A DNA stretch of 64,000 bases from Paenibacillus riograndensis SBR5. Lineage in GTDB: Bacteria > Bacillota > Bacilli > Paenibacillales > Paenibacillaceae. The DNA lies in assembly GCF_000981585.1 (NCBI RefSeq), contig NZ_LN831776.1, positions 4,447,187 through 4,511,186 of the forward strand. The letters are read 5' to 3'. Below, piece by piece: positions 18,736 to 27,900 of this stretch. The notes beneath the pieces were generated by a model, which saw only the letters and a list, made by a program, of their open reading frames with translations, searched no databases and was not told where the DNA came from. How positions within the stretch are numbered: the stretch's first letter is position 1; each line of letters starts with the position of its first letter. Position numbers and translations under genes: made by a program.

Positions 18736-19803
18736 TTAATATTTAATCATATAAAGGGTGATTTCGTCCCGGTTGTGGAACAACTGCTTGGCCCGCTGAA
18801 TTTGCATCCGTTCACTCTCGAACATAGCGATAATTTCCTTGATTACCGCCATCGGCTTCTTATGCATCAGCTTCACAGTGACAATAGCCGTTCCACCGGG
18901 CGACAGACTGTGCAGCAGCCCGGTGACCAGCTTGGCCATCAGCTTGGGGCTCCAGCTCATATCGCAGACGAGCAGGTCAAATTCATTATCCTGGAATTTC
19001 ACGTCTCCGGCATTTTTGCGCAGGATCTTCAGCCCAGGATTCTTGCGGAGCGACTCGTGCATGAGCGCCGGGTCCACGGCAGTCACCTTAAGCCCCCGCT
19101 CCAGCAGAAACGAGGTCCAGCCGCCGGGAGAGGCACCGATATCCACAGCATTCCGGAAGCTGCAGAACGGAATCGCGAACTCCTTTTCCGCCTCCATCAG
19201 CTTGAACTTCGCCCGGGATATCTGTCCATCCTCTTTGCGGAAGCGGATCATGCCTCCATTCCAGCTTGACAGATTTTCCTCTGGACGGGATACACCCGCA
19301 TACAGCGCCCCGCCGTCCGCATAAACGGAAATGACCCAGGCCGGGTCCTGGACGGTGAACTCAGCGCCCAGGTCCTGCAGCCGCTCCTGAAGCCATTCGC
19401 GCAGCTCCCCCGGACTGTCCGGCCAGAAGGAGCTGTGGCCTTTGCGGACATGCAGCGCCACCTTCTCACCTTCAAGCCCGCTGCGCCGGCTCAGGTAGAC
19501 AGCCAGCCGGTCCAGCGCAGACAGGTCCCCCTGGTCCTGAAACTGCACCGGCTGAATATGCCGCAGGAAGATCGGCGGCTGGCCGGCCAATACCCGCGAC
19601 ACTTCTTCAGGCTCCGCTTCAAGTGTGGCCAGGAAAATTTCGCCCGGCAGTAATAGCGTGCTCTTCACCGCACCGAACAGGCGGCGGAGCTCCTCCTGTG
19701 CATATGGAGCAAAACCGTGGTTAGCGGTGCAAATATACCGCGAATATGCTTTTCCTTCCGGGGCAGAGGCCTGCCCGGGAGTTGCTTCAGTAAAATCGTT
19801 CAA
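18736..19803 (-). CDS. RlmM-like SAM-dependent rRNA 2'-O-methyltransferase, TTG start
   Basis: A 355-residue protein with an N-terminal THUMP-like region (about 20-170) and a C-terminal FtsJ/RrmJ-type methyltransferase. It has SAM motif VDIGASPGGWTSFLLERG, TAVDPAL, and a likely K-D-K-E tetrad spread over KLMEAEKEF, CDMSWSP, VKLMHKK and DEITLY. E. coli RlmM, which methylates C2498 of 23S rRNA, has the same plan; the exact target here is inference. The TTG start at 19803 overlaps the TGA stop of the ABC gene (TTGA), with GGAGG nine bases upstream, indicating translational coupling. Confidence 0.85.
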   Translation of the reverse strand: MNDFTEATPGQASAPEGKAYSRYICTANHGFAPYAQEELRRLFGAVKSTLLLPGEIFLATLEAEPEEVSRVLAGQPPIFLRHIQPVQFQDQGDLSALDRLAVYLSRRSGLEGEKVALHVRKGHSSFWPDSPGELREWLQERLQDLGAEFTVQDPAWVISVYADGGALYAGVSRPEENLSSWNGGMIRFRKEDGQISRAKFKLMEAEKEFAIPFCSFRNAVDIGASPGGWTSFLLERGLKVTAVDPALMHESLRKNPGLKILRKNAGDVKFQDNEFDLLVCDMSWSPKLMAKLVTGLLHSLSPGGTAIVTVKLMHKKPMAVIKEIIAMFESERMQIQRAKQLFHNRDEITLYMIKY

Positions 19804-20582
19804 AGGATTGAGCCTCCAGGTCTTATTTTAATCCAGGGACGACCGCTATCCCATTCAATATCAGCTGGAATATCATAGGTAGCCAAGATCATTTCTTTCG
19901 TCAGCACTTCTTCTTTGGGACCGGAGCCGGCCAGCTTGCCGTCCCGGATCAGAGCCACATGCGTAAACAGCGGCACAATCTCTTCAACATGATGTGTGAC
20001 ATATACAACAGATACATCACGCTGCTTCAGCTTGTCAATCTCCGCCAGCATCTTTTCGCGTTCATACAGGTCAAGTCCGGCGCAGGGCTCATCCAGGATG
20101 AGCAGCTTCGGCTCAGCCATCAGGCAGCGTGCCAGCATCGCCTTTTTGCGTTCCCCTTGAGACAAGGTTCCAAACGGATGGTAAGCCAACTCCCCAAGAT
20201 TCATGTCCTCCAGCAGCCGGATCGCCTGATCGTGAACGGCACGCGGAATATCCTGGTAGAAACGCAGGTAGGCGTAGGCACCCGTAGCGACAACCTCCCA
20301 AACGGGATCGGTCAGCGATAGCTTTTCCATCAATGACGGTCCGATATAGCCGATCTCCTTGCGCACTTCGCGCAGATCACACTGGCCGTATTTATAACCA
20401 AGCACCTCGACGGAACCCTTGCTCGGAAACAGGTAGCCGGTCATCATCTCCAGCAATGTTGTTTTGCCTGAGCCGTTGCGGCCCAGAATCACCCAGTTTT
20501 CGCCTTGCTTCATTTCCAGCGACACATCGTCCAGAATCAGGCTTTGCTCCCTGCGAAGGGTCAGATGTTGTAAAGATATCAT
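19800..20582 (-). CDS. ABC-type ATPase (YlmA-like)
   Basis: A single ABC ATPase domain of 260 residues: Walker A GRNGSGKTT, signature LSQGERKKAMLARCLM, Walker B LLILDEPCAGLD and switch histidine in YVTHHVEE. The sequence resembles B. subtilis YlmA (ENWVILG, GYIGPSL..KL, GAYAYLRFY). No permease gene is adjacent; instead it sits between a thioredoxin gene, whose stop directly abuts its ATG, and a methyltransferase gene it overlaps by 3 bases. That context suggests a soluble role or a partner elsewhere. Confidence 0.9.
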   Translation of the reverse strand: MISLQHLTLRREQSLILDDVSLEMKQGENWVILGRNGSGKTTLLEMMTGYLFPSKGSVEVLGYKYGQCDLREVRKEIGYIGPSLMEKLSLTDPVWEVVATGAYAYLRFYQDIPRAVHDQAIRLLEDMNLGELAYHPFGTLSQGERKKAMLARCLMAEPKLLILDEPCAGLDLYEREKMLAEIDKLKQRDVSVVYVTHHVEEIVPLFTHVALIRDGKLAGSGPKEEVLTKEMILATYDIPADIEWDSGRPWIKIRPGGSIL

Positions 20583-20906
20583 TTATGAGGTCACACTCCT
20601 TATGTAGTCCAGCACCCGTTCCACAGAGCCCATTGAATAATAAATGTGTGGAGCCTTGCTCCGGTCTGCGGGGGCAACCAGCAATGCAGGCACACTGGAG
20701 ATCCGGTAAGTATTCACCAGCATTGGCAGCATGTTCACGTTGCCTGCAGCGATCAACAGCTCTTTCGGCAGCAGATGCTCTGCGACCTCCAGCATCCGGC
20801 GGGCAGCTTTACAGGTTCCGCACAGCGGAGTATAGAAAAATACCACCAGCGGCTCCCCCTTCCGCTCCAGCGCCTCCAGCAGTTCCTGCTGATTCATCTC
20901 CTTCAT
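20583..20906 (-). CDS. Thioredoxin-family protein
   Basis: A 107-residue thioredoxin-fold protein with active site YTPLCGTCKAARRML (Cys29 and Cys32; CGTC instead of CGPC) and the cis-proline in ISSVPALLV. It is cytoplasmic, with no signal. The frame extends 53 codons upstream, but ATG at 20906 follows a GGGGGG ribosome site and starts a normal-length domain. Its stop touches the start of the YlmA-like gene, and the RlmM-like gene overlaps next, so the three form one unit. It could reduce a specific partner or act as a general disulfide reductase. Confidence 0.9.
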   Translation of the reverse strand: MKEMNQQELLEALERKGEPLVVFFYTPLCGTCKAARRMLEVAEHLLPKELLIAAGNVNMLPMLVNTYRISSVPALLVAPADRSKAPHIYYSMGSVERVLDYIRSVTS

Positions 20907-20958
20907 CGCCTGCCCCCCTTGTCGGCAATCTCCAGAAGTCCGGATATGAACAGGCTGA

Positions 20959-21822
20959 TCATAGCTGCACCTCTGCTTCATACCATTTGCGTACTGCGGC
21001 AATTTCCTGCCGGTGTGTTCCGTCGGGTCCCTTCCCGGTCTCCAAGGCAATAGCCGTCCGGCCAAAAGGTTTCGCAGTCAGCAGCGTCCGCAAGCCCGCG
21101 TCACCGATACAGCCTTTGCCGATCTGGGCATGCCTGTCCTTGCGCAAGCCGAACGCATACATGGAATCGTTCAGATGTACGGCCGTAAGATGCGGCCAGT
21201 AGCCAAGCGATTCCCCACGCTGCAGGAATTCCCCCGTATGCTGCGGGTTCCATATTCCGGCGGAGAACGCATGGCAGGTGTCCAGGCAAAACCCGATTTT
21301 CTCCGGATAACGGCTGAGCTCACGGATTTTGACCAGCTCTTCCAGTGTCATGCCTTCCTTGCCGTGATTGCCGGCCTGGTTTTCTATCAGGAGCTTGGCC
21401 TGCCCGTCCCAGCCTTTCAGCGTATCATTTATACATTGTATAATATTTTGGTAGCCTTGCAATGGCTCGGTCCCGGAGAAATGTCCAAAATGAACCACAA
21501 TGCCCAGCGAACCGCAGGCTTCGGCAATCTCCAGGTCGTTGAGCAGCGATGCCACCATTACCGGCCGGGGTGTCGCCCCTTCACTGGCCGCTGCCAGATT
21601 AGTGGGATAAGGGGTATGCGCAATGGACACCATTCCCTTCTCCCGGCAAAAAGCGGCACAACTGGCGGCATCCCGCCGGTCGAGCGGCTTCACGCGCAAA
21701 CTGCGCGGATTCTTTGGAAAATATTGAAAACATGTCGCACCGCTCTCCCAGGCGAACCGGGCAGCCTGCCCGTATCCGCCGCGAATGCTGACATGTGCCC
21801 CGATTTTGGGACTACTCGTCAT
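20959..21822 (-). CDS. nfo: Endonuclease IV (AP endonuclease)
   Basis: Zinc-dependent endonuclease that cuts 5' of abasic sites in base-excision repair. The 287-residue TIM-barrel protein has IGAHVSIRGG, the metal ligands in VVHFGHFSGT, LLIENQAG, FCLDTCHAFSAG, VHLNDSM and KDRHAQIGKG, and IALETGKG near the end, all in order. Length is typical. It overlaps the upstream glycosylase gene by 11 bases, so a base-removing and a site-cutting enzyme are translated together. The thioredoxin gene follows after about 50 bases. Confidence 0.96.
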   Translation of the reverse strand: MTSSPKIGAHVSIRGGYGQAARFAWESGATCFQYFPKNPRSLRVKPLDRRDAASCAAFCREKGMVSIAHTPYPTNLAAASEGATPRPVMVASLLNDLEIAEACGSLGIVVHFGHFSGTEPLQGYQNIIQCINDTLKGWDGQAKLLIENQAGNHGKEGMTLEELVKIRELSRYPEKIGFCLDTCHAFSAGIWNPQHTGEFLQRGESLGYWPHLTAVHLNDSMYAFGLRKDRHAQIGKGCIGDAGLRTLLTAKPFGRTAIALETGKGPDGTHRQEIAAVRKWYEAEVQL

Positions 21823-22627
21823 GCTGGCAGTCCGGGCAATAAAACACTTTACGGCCGGACAGCTCTATTTTGACAATCGTTCCCCCACAGCGCAGGCAAG
21901 GTTCGCCTTCACGGTCGTACACTTTACACTTATCATTATAAGAACCGGTAACTGTATCTCCGGTCATGAACGGCATTTCCATATACCCGCCGGTTTCAGT
22001 GGCCTCTGTCAGCACCTTGCGGACACTGTCATACAGCCGTGCCACTGCTTCCGGCGTCAGGTTCTGCACCAGCGTCGTCGGCAGGAGCCCGGCCTCAAAA
22101 GCAATTTCATCCGCATAACAGTTGCCGATCCCCGCCATCACCTGCTGGTTGACCATCAGGCTCTTCAGTGCGCCACGGCGCCCTTTCAGCAGACCCGCGA
22201 AGCGTTCAGGAGTCATGCGGCGGTCCAGCAGCTCCGGTCCCAGCTTGCCCATTGCCGCCTCGCCTTCCTTGACGGACAGCAGATGAAGATATCCAAGTCG
22301 CAATCCCATGAAATACAGGATATGATCTCCAAAAGCAAGCTCAACCTGTGTAGAGCGCTCAGGCCGCTCTGCCTCCGTACCGTAAAACAGCAATCCGCCC
22401 AGCATCAGATGCAGCAGCAGCCTGCGGCCATCGTGAAGATGGAACAGGATATGCTTGGCACGGCGCTCCACAAATACAATGCGTGCGCCAAGGAGAGCTT
22501 GGGTGAATTCCGGGGTCTCCATGTTGATGGTTTTCTCCCGGTTTACGGTTACGCCCGTAATCGGAACATTTATAAGATGCTGGCTGAGCAGCTTTCGGTA
22601 ATTCTCCATTTCCGGCAATTCCGGCAT
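21812..22627 (-). CDS. Fpg/Nei-family DNA glycosylase
   Basis: A 271-residue DNA glycosylase/AP lyase. The N-terminal catalytic PELPEME (Pro2, Glu3) is present, with Lys58 in RRAKHILF, the helix-two-turn-helix region QQVMAGIGNCYADEIAFEAGL, and a C-terminal zinc finger of two CxxC pairs (CLRC, CPDC). PELPEM and the altered MLGG segment differ from canonical MutM (PELPEVE), so this may be a paralogue with shifted lesion preference rather than the main 8-oxoguanine enzyme. It is coupled to nfo by an 11-base overlap. Confidence 0.88.
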   Translation of the reverse strand: MPELPEMENYRKLLSQHLINVPITGVTVNREKTINMETPEFTQALLGARIVFVERRAKHILFHLHDGRRLLLHLMLGGLLFYGTEAERPERSTQVELAFGDHILYFMGLRLGYLHLLSVKEGEAAMGKLGPELLDRRMTPERFAGLLKGRRGALKSLMVNQQVMAGIGNCYADEIAFEAGLLPTTLVQNLTPEAVARLYDSVRKVLTEATETGGYMEMPFMTGDTVTGSYNDKCKVYDREGEPCLRCGGTIVKIELSGRKVFYCPDCQHDE

Positions 22628-22682
22628 ATTGGCATCTTCCCTTCGAAGGTATCATAGATAAGTAAACAGCACACCTTTGACA

Positions 22683-23471
22683 TTATACACCGAGTGTTAC
22701 CATAAGTTCAGCTAAATCAGCACAAATTTCATCCGGCTCCACTCCGGTCAGGCGCTGATAGTCCTCCAGATTATCCCTTGTAGTCAGCCCGGTCAATACC
22801 AGAATGGTCCGGCAGCCTGCACGGGCTCCTGCGGAAATGTCTGTCCGCATGTTGTCCCCGACCACAACGGCCTCGCCCGGATCAATCCCCATCAGCGATG
22901 TAGCATACGCAATGAGATGCGCTTCGGGTTTGCCGATGACAACGGGCGGAATCCCGCTTGCCGCTTCAATTGCAGCTCCCAGTGAACCTGCTCCTGGCAT
23001 GACACCGTCATCGGAAGGAAGCATCAGGTCCGGATTCGTCAGTACAAACTTCGCCCCCTCGCGGACCCAGCGGGAAGCCATTGCCAGGGAATCGTATGTA
23101 AAAGACCGGTCAATGCCTTGTACAACATATTCCGGTGCTTCGCTCACCAAACGGAGTCCGGCTTCGCGGCAAGCCTGAATCAATCCCTCTTCCCCAAGTA
23201 TCGCCACGGTTGCTCCCGGCGATTCCCCGGCGATGTAGCGGGCTGCAGCCAATGATGAAGTGCACACCTCCTGAGCTTCTGCTTCGATGCCCATTGCGCA
23301 CAGATGCGCCGCCACACTCGCCGGGGTCCGCGAAGAATTGTTCGTTACGAACATAAAAGGAATCCCTGCCGTACGCAGTGCGGCGACAAGCAGATCTGCC
23401 CCTTGAATCATCCGGCCTCCATGATATAGAGTTCCATCCAAATCGATCAACAATCCTCCAACATGGTCCAT
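22683..23471 (-). CDS. HAD-superfamily phosphatase, NagD/AraL type
   Basis: A 262-residue class IIA HAD hydrolase. The nucleophile motif LLIDLDGTLYHGG (Asp10, Asp12) is followed by FVTNNSSRTP, VLTNPDLMLP, the Lys in VIGKPEAH and the acidic VVVGDNMRTDISAG. These enzymes dephosphorylate sugar phosphates or pyridoxal phosphate. The chosen ATG at 23471 follows GGGGG at eight bases; two upstream starts lack a site. It is the last gene upstream of the repair cluster on this strand, with a 55-base gap to the glycosylase gene. Confidence 0.92.
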   Translation of the reverse strand: MDHVGGLLIDLDGTLYHGGRMIQGADLLVAALRTAGIPFMFVTNNSSRTPASVAAHLCAMGIEAEAQEVCTSSLAAARYIAGESPGATVAILGEEGLIQACREAGLRLVSEAPEYVVQGIDRSFTYDSLAMASRWVREGAKFVLTNPDLMLPSDDGVMPGAGSLGAAIEAASGIPPVVIGKPEAHLIAYATSLMGIDPGEAVVVGDNMRTDISAGARAGCRTILVLTGLTTRDNLEDYQRLTGVEPDEICADLAELMVTLGV

Positions 23472-23547
23472 TGTGTTCGCCCCCATTACAGCGGATTTTC
23501 TTTTAATCACATTAATTATTATTGATATTAAATTTATTCACCAGCAG

Positions 23548-23667
23548 TTATCCCAGGAAAATGCCCATGACCTGCTCATCAATTATTGCCGGCTTCATGC
23601 TCATTTCTCGACGGGCAGACACCGTTGATTTTTCGCCAATTTCTCTACTGCTTCGTTGCTTTTTCAT
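23548..23667 (-). CDS. Possible small protein of 39 residues
   Basis: A short frame between rnz and the NagD-like gene on the same strand. It starts ATG after AAAGGAT at eight bases and encodes a basic N-terminal half (MKKQRSSREIGEKSTVSARR) and a hydrophobic end (IFLG). It is preceded by a GC-rich hairpin (GACGGGGCCGTC around 23722-23733). I do not recognise it. It may be a real small gene, a leader peptide, or a remnant of a mobile sequence; coding is not proven. Confidence 0.3.
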   Translation of the reverse strand: MKKQRSSREIGEKSTVSARREMSMKPAIIDEQVMGIFLG

Positions 23668-23778
23668 CCAGCTAATCCTTTAAATTTAACACACTTCGTC
23701 GAAAGCTAGCGAACCCCTGACGGGGCCGTCTTTTTTTGGCATGCCCCTGTCATTTCCTGCGCTTTCCCGGAAAATAAT

Positions 23779-24729
23779 TCACTTTCCCGGGTCATTTCCC
23801 GGCGTTCTCCGGTACACGGGAAAGGTGCAGAATTCCTCGGCCAGCAATGTCTGCGGAAAGATTTCCTGCGCCTCCGCCAGCAGCGGAAGCAGCTCTTCCT
23901 GCGTAGTATAACGAGAACTGAAGTGGGTAAGCAGCAGTTCACGCCCTCCTGCATCACGCGCCAGCTCAGCGGCCTGCCGGGCTGTGCTGTGATGATATTG
24001 ATGAGCCATCTCCTTCAGATCATGGCCAAAGGTCGCCTCATGGATAATCAGATCTGCATCCAATGCAAGCGGCAAGGTCCCTTGGCAGGGTCTGGTATCG
24101 CCCAGCACAGTTACAATCCGTCCACGCTTTGGAGCATTGACCACCTCCGCTGCGCGGATCAGAACGCCTTCCTCGGTCGTTACATCCTGCCCTTTTTTCA
24201 AAAGGCCATAGAGCGGCCCCGGCTTCAGACCAAAGCTCAGCAGCAGCTCCTTATTCAGATTGCCGGGGCTGTCTTTCTCCGTCACCCGGTAGCCGTAGCT
24301 GTCAATCCGGTGCTCCAGCAGTCCGGCCTCCACCTTAAAGCCGTCATCCTCGAAGATAAGTCCCCCGCTATGCTCAACAATCTCCAGCGGGTAAGGAATG
24401 CGGGACTGGCTGACGGACAAGGAGATGTCCAGATAGGCTTTGAGACCAGGCGGTCCATACACAGTGAGCGGGCCGGTGCCGCCCTGATACCCGCGGCTGG
24501 ACAATAGACCCGGCAAGCCGAACAGGTGGTCACCGTGCAGATGGGTAATGAATAGCTTCTCCAGCTTCCCCAGCCGCAGCGGGGAACGGAGAACCTGGTG
24601 CTGTGTACCTTCTCCGCAATCGAACATCCAGAAGCTGCGCCGCTCTTCCAGCAGGCGGAGTGCAACCGAGGTTACATTCCGCTGCAGCGTCGGTACCCCG
24701 GCATTGGTACCCAAAAAGTATATTTCCAT
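23779..24729 (-). CDS. rnz: Ribonuclease Z (tRNase Z)
   Basis: Zinc metallo-beta-lactamase-fold endonuclease that trims tRNA 3' ends. The 316-residue protein shows LGTNAGVPTLQRNVTS, FDCGEGTQHQ, the metal motif THLHGDH (His63, His65, Asp67, His68), VLGDTRPC, HEATFGHD, HHSTARQAAELA and LLTHFSSRY. It is the short-form enzyme of about 310 residues. The exosite arm lies around GLKPGPLYGLLKKG. ATG start after GGAGGAGCACT. It is probably monocistronic or cotranscribed with the small frame downstream. Confidence 0.96.
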   Translation of the reverse strand: MEIYFLGTNAGVPTLQRNVTSVALRLLEERRSFWMFDCGEGTQHQVLRSPLRLGKLEKLFITHLHGDHLFGLPGLLSSRGYQGGTGPLTVYGPPGLKAYLDISLSVSQSRIPYPLEIVEHSGGLIFEDDGFKVEAGLLEHRIDSYGYRVTEKDSPGNLNKELLLSFGLKPGPLYGLLKKGQDVTTEEGVLIRAAEVVNAPKRGRIVTVLGDTRPCQGTLPLALDADLIIHEATFGHDLKEMAHQYHHSTARQAAELARDAGGRELLLTHFSSRYTTQEELLPLLAEAQEIFPQTLLAEEFCTFPVYRRTPGNDPGK

Positions 24730-24852
24730 AGTGCTCCTCCTCTCTTCATTTTACCCGGGAATCATTCATGTTCCCTTCAACTGAATCTCATGAAGAGAAT
24801 TTTACCCTTTTTAGGACAAAAAAGCATCTTTCGGTCCCCTGTAAGCTCCAGC

Positions 24853-24878
24853 AAAAAACCTCCCGGTTACGGGAGGTT
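24853..24878 (-). terminator. Terminator of metH
   Basis: Perfect nine-pair stem AACCTCCCG/CGGGAGGTT (24857-24878) with a four-base loop. On the minus strand it is followed by six T counting the stem end. Confidence 0.88.
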
Positions 24879-24928
24879 CCGCTCTGAAGGATGTTGTCCC
24901 TACAGAAGGAGTGTATGGGAAGGGAAGC

Positions 24929-27900
24929 TTACTGCTTCTCCACATTAAAATATTGCGCTTCAGGATGGGCGAACACCATCGCCGACACCGAAGCCTCCGG
25001 CTCCATCATGAAGCCTTCGGTAAGCTCGACACCGATATCTCCGGGCGACATCAGCTTGAACAGCGGCCCCTGATCCTCCAGATCCGGGCAAGCCGGATAC
25101 CCAAAGGATACACGAATGCCCTGATAGCGGGCTCCGTGTCTCTGCTTCATCGTCATATCCGCCGGGTCCGGGAATCCCCAGGTATCCCGCATCATATGAT
25201 GGACACGTTCCGCCAAACCTTCTGCGACCTCCAGCGCCACCGCCTGCAGGGCATGGGAGCGGAGATAATCGCCTTTATCCCTCAGCTCGGCTGACATTTC
25301 ACGTATACCGTGACCGGCAGTCACTACCAGGAAGCCGACATAATCCATAATTCCGCTGTCCACGGATTTCAGGAAGTCAGCCAGACATAGATATGGCTCA
25401 ACATTCTGGCGCGGGAACGTGAAGGTATGAAGTACCGTGGCTGTATCCTGCGGATCATAGATAAGAATATCATTCCCCTTGGATTGCGCCGGGAAAAATT
25501 GATACATGGCATGCGGAGTCATCGTCCCCTCCAGCATGGCATGATGGAGAATTTCATCCACAGTCTCCTTCAGTTCGACTGTGCGCGGGTCACCGGCGGC
25601 AAGCTGGGCTTCCACGGAGCCCTTCAGTCCAAGATGATGACCCAGCAGCATCTGCATATTCACATAGGGGATGATATGCCCGAGCGGATAATTGCGCAGG
25701 ACATGCCGTTCCAGATCGGGAGGTGTAAACACAGGCGCATCCGGCGAAATCTTCGAACGGACGGCTCTGGTCAGCACTGGAAGCTCCTGCTGCGGAGCGA
25801 CAGCTACAGCGGCCTCCGCTTCGAGGCGAACCTCTTCTTCGATCTTGACCCGTTCCTCCGGATTCATCAGCCGGTTGGCGATATCCAGACCGTCCATGGC
25901 ATCTTTGGCATAGAGCACCAGCCCGTCATATTCCGGACGGATACGCGTCTTGGTGAACTTGCGGGTCAACGCCGCACCGCCAACCATGATCGGCACATCG
26001 ATACCGGCGGTGCGCAAATCCTGGGCAGTCAGCACCATCTGCTGGGCCGACTTCACAAGCAGGCCGGACAGCCCGATCGCATCGGCTTTTTCCCGCCGGA
26101 ATGCTTCGATGATACTCTCCGGTGGTACTTTTATACCCAAATTGATAATCTCGTAACCATTATTGGAGAGAATGATCTCCACCAGATTTTTGCCGATGTC
26201 ATGTACATCGCCCTTAACGGTTGCCAGCATGATCTTGCCCTTAACCGAGGTTTCATCTTTCTGCATGAACTGCTCCAGATGGCTGACTGACGCCTTCATC
26301 ACTTCAGCGCTTTGCAGCACCTCCGCTACAATCAGCTCATTGTTGTTGAACAGCCTTCCGACTTCGGACATTCCCGCCATCAGCGGACCGTTAATGATCT
26401 CAAGCGGTCCTGACTTGGTTAGAGCCTCGTTGAGATCAGGGATCAAACCTTCCTTTGTCCCCTCCACCACATAGGATGCGAGGCGCTCTTCCAGAGAGAG
26501 ATTGGAGATCTTCTCTTTCTTCTCCACCTTCTTACCGCGAAAAGCGGCTACAAAGGCGGAGAGTGTATCATCATTCGTATTATAGATCAGCTGCTCGGCC
26601 AGATAACGTTCTTGTTCAGGAATGGAAGCATAGCGTTCTACCTTCTCGGTATTCACAATGGCATAATCCAGTCCGGCTTTGGTGCATTCATAGAGGAACA
26701 CGGAGTTAAGAACCTCGCGCCCCGCCTCAGGCAGACCAAACGAAACGTTGCTGATGCCCAGAATCGTATGCACTTCAGGAAGTGCTTCCTTGATCAGCCG
26801 GATACCGTCAATTGTCTCCTTGGCGGAGCCGATATATTGCTCATCCCCGGTACCTACCGGGAATACCAGCGTATCAAAAATCAGGTCCTCCGGGGCTAGT
26901 CCATATTTATTAACCAGCAGTTCATAAGAACGTTTGGCAACATTCAGCTTATCTGCAGCTTTTATAGCCTGCCCTGACTCGTCAATGGTCCCCACAACAA
27001 TCGCCGCGCCATACTTATGAATCAATGGTGTGACCAGCTCGAACTTCTCTTCGCCATCTTCAAGGTTAATGGAGTTAATGATTGCTTTACCCTGGCTGTA
27101 CTGCAGCGCCAGATCAATCACCTTCGGATCGGTGGTATCAATCATTAGCGGAACTTTGACCTTTTTGACTACCAGCTCCAGAAACTTCGTGATATCTGCA
27201 CTCTCATCGCGGTCAGGGTCCTGCACACAGACGTCAATCACCTGCGCACCGTTCTTCACCTGGGCCCGGGCGATTTCAGAGGCCTCCTCATATTTGCCTT
27301 CCACGATCAGCCGTTTGAACTTCCGCGAGCCGAGCACATTCGTGCGTTCACCGACCATGTAAGGGCGGTTGTCGCTCTCGATATATACAGGTTCTATCCC
27401 CGAAAGCGCAGGCGGATGCTGCCCGTCGAGTCCCCGGGGCGGATATTCCGCCAACACCTCAGCCATTGCGCGGATATGATCCGGCGTTGTCCCGCAGCAG
27501 CCTCCGGCAATATTCAGCCAGCCCTTCTCCGCAAATCCCGCAAGCTTGCGGGCAAGCGAATCCGGCGACTCATGATAATTGCCGTTCTCATCAGGCAGTC
27601 CCGCATTCGGATAGCAGCTCACCGCTGCGGAGGAGATCGCCGAGAGGGAACGGATATGATCGCGCATAAACTCCGGTCCGGTCGCACAATTGAGGCCGAT
27701 GGAGATCGGCTTCAGGTGCTCAAGCGAAATGTAAAAGGCTTCAATGTTCTGGCCGGCAAGCGTAGTCCCCATAGGCTCAATTGTCCCCGATATCATAACC
27801 GGAAGGGTAATACCCGAACGTTCAAAAGCATTGCGGATACCTATGCTTCCCGCCTTCACATTCAGGGTGTCCTGGGACGTTTCGAGCAGCAGTGCGTCTA

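Noticed and set aside
23690..23740. Cyclic-di-GMP, fluoride or guanidine riboswitch near the GACGGGGCCGTC hairpin
   Set aside because: The hairpin and flanking bases do not match the conserved cores of these classes; it was kept only as an unexplained hairpin.
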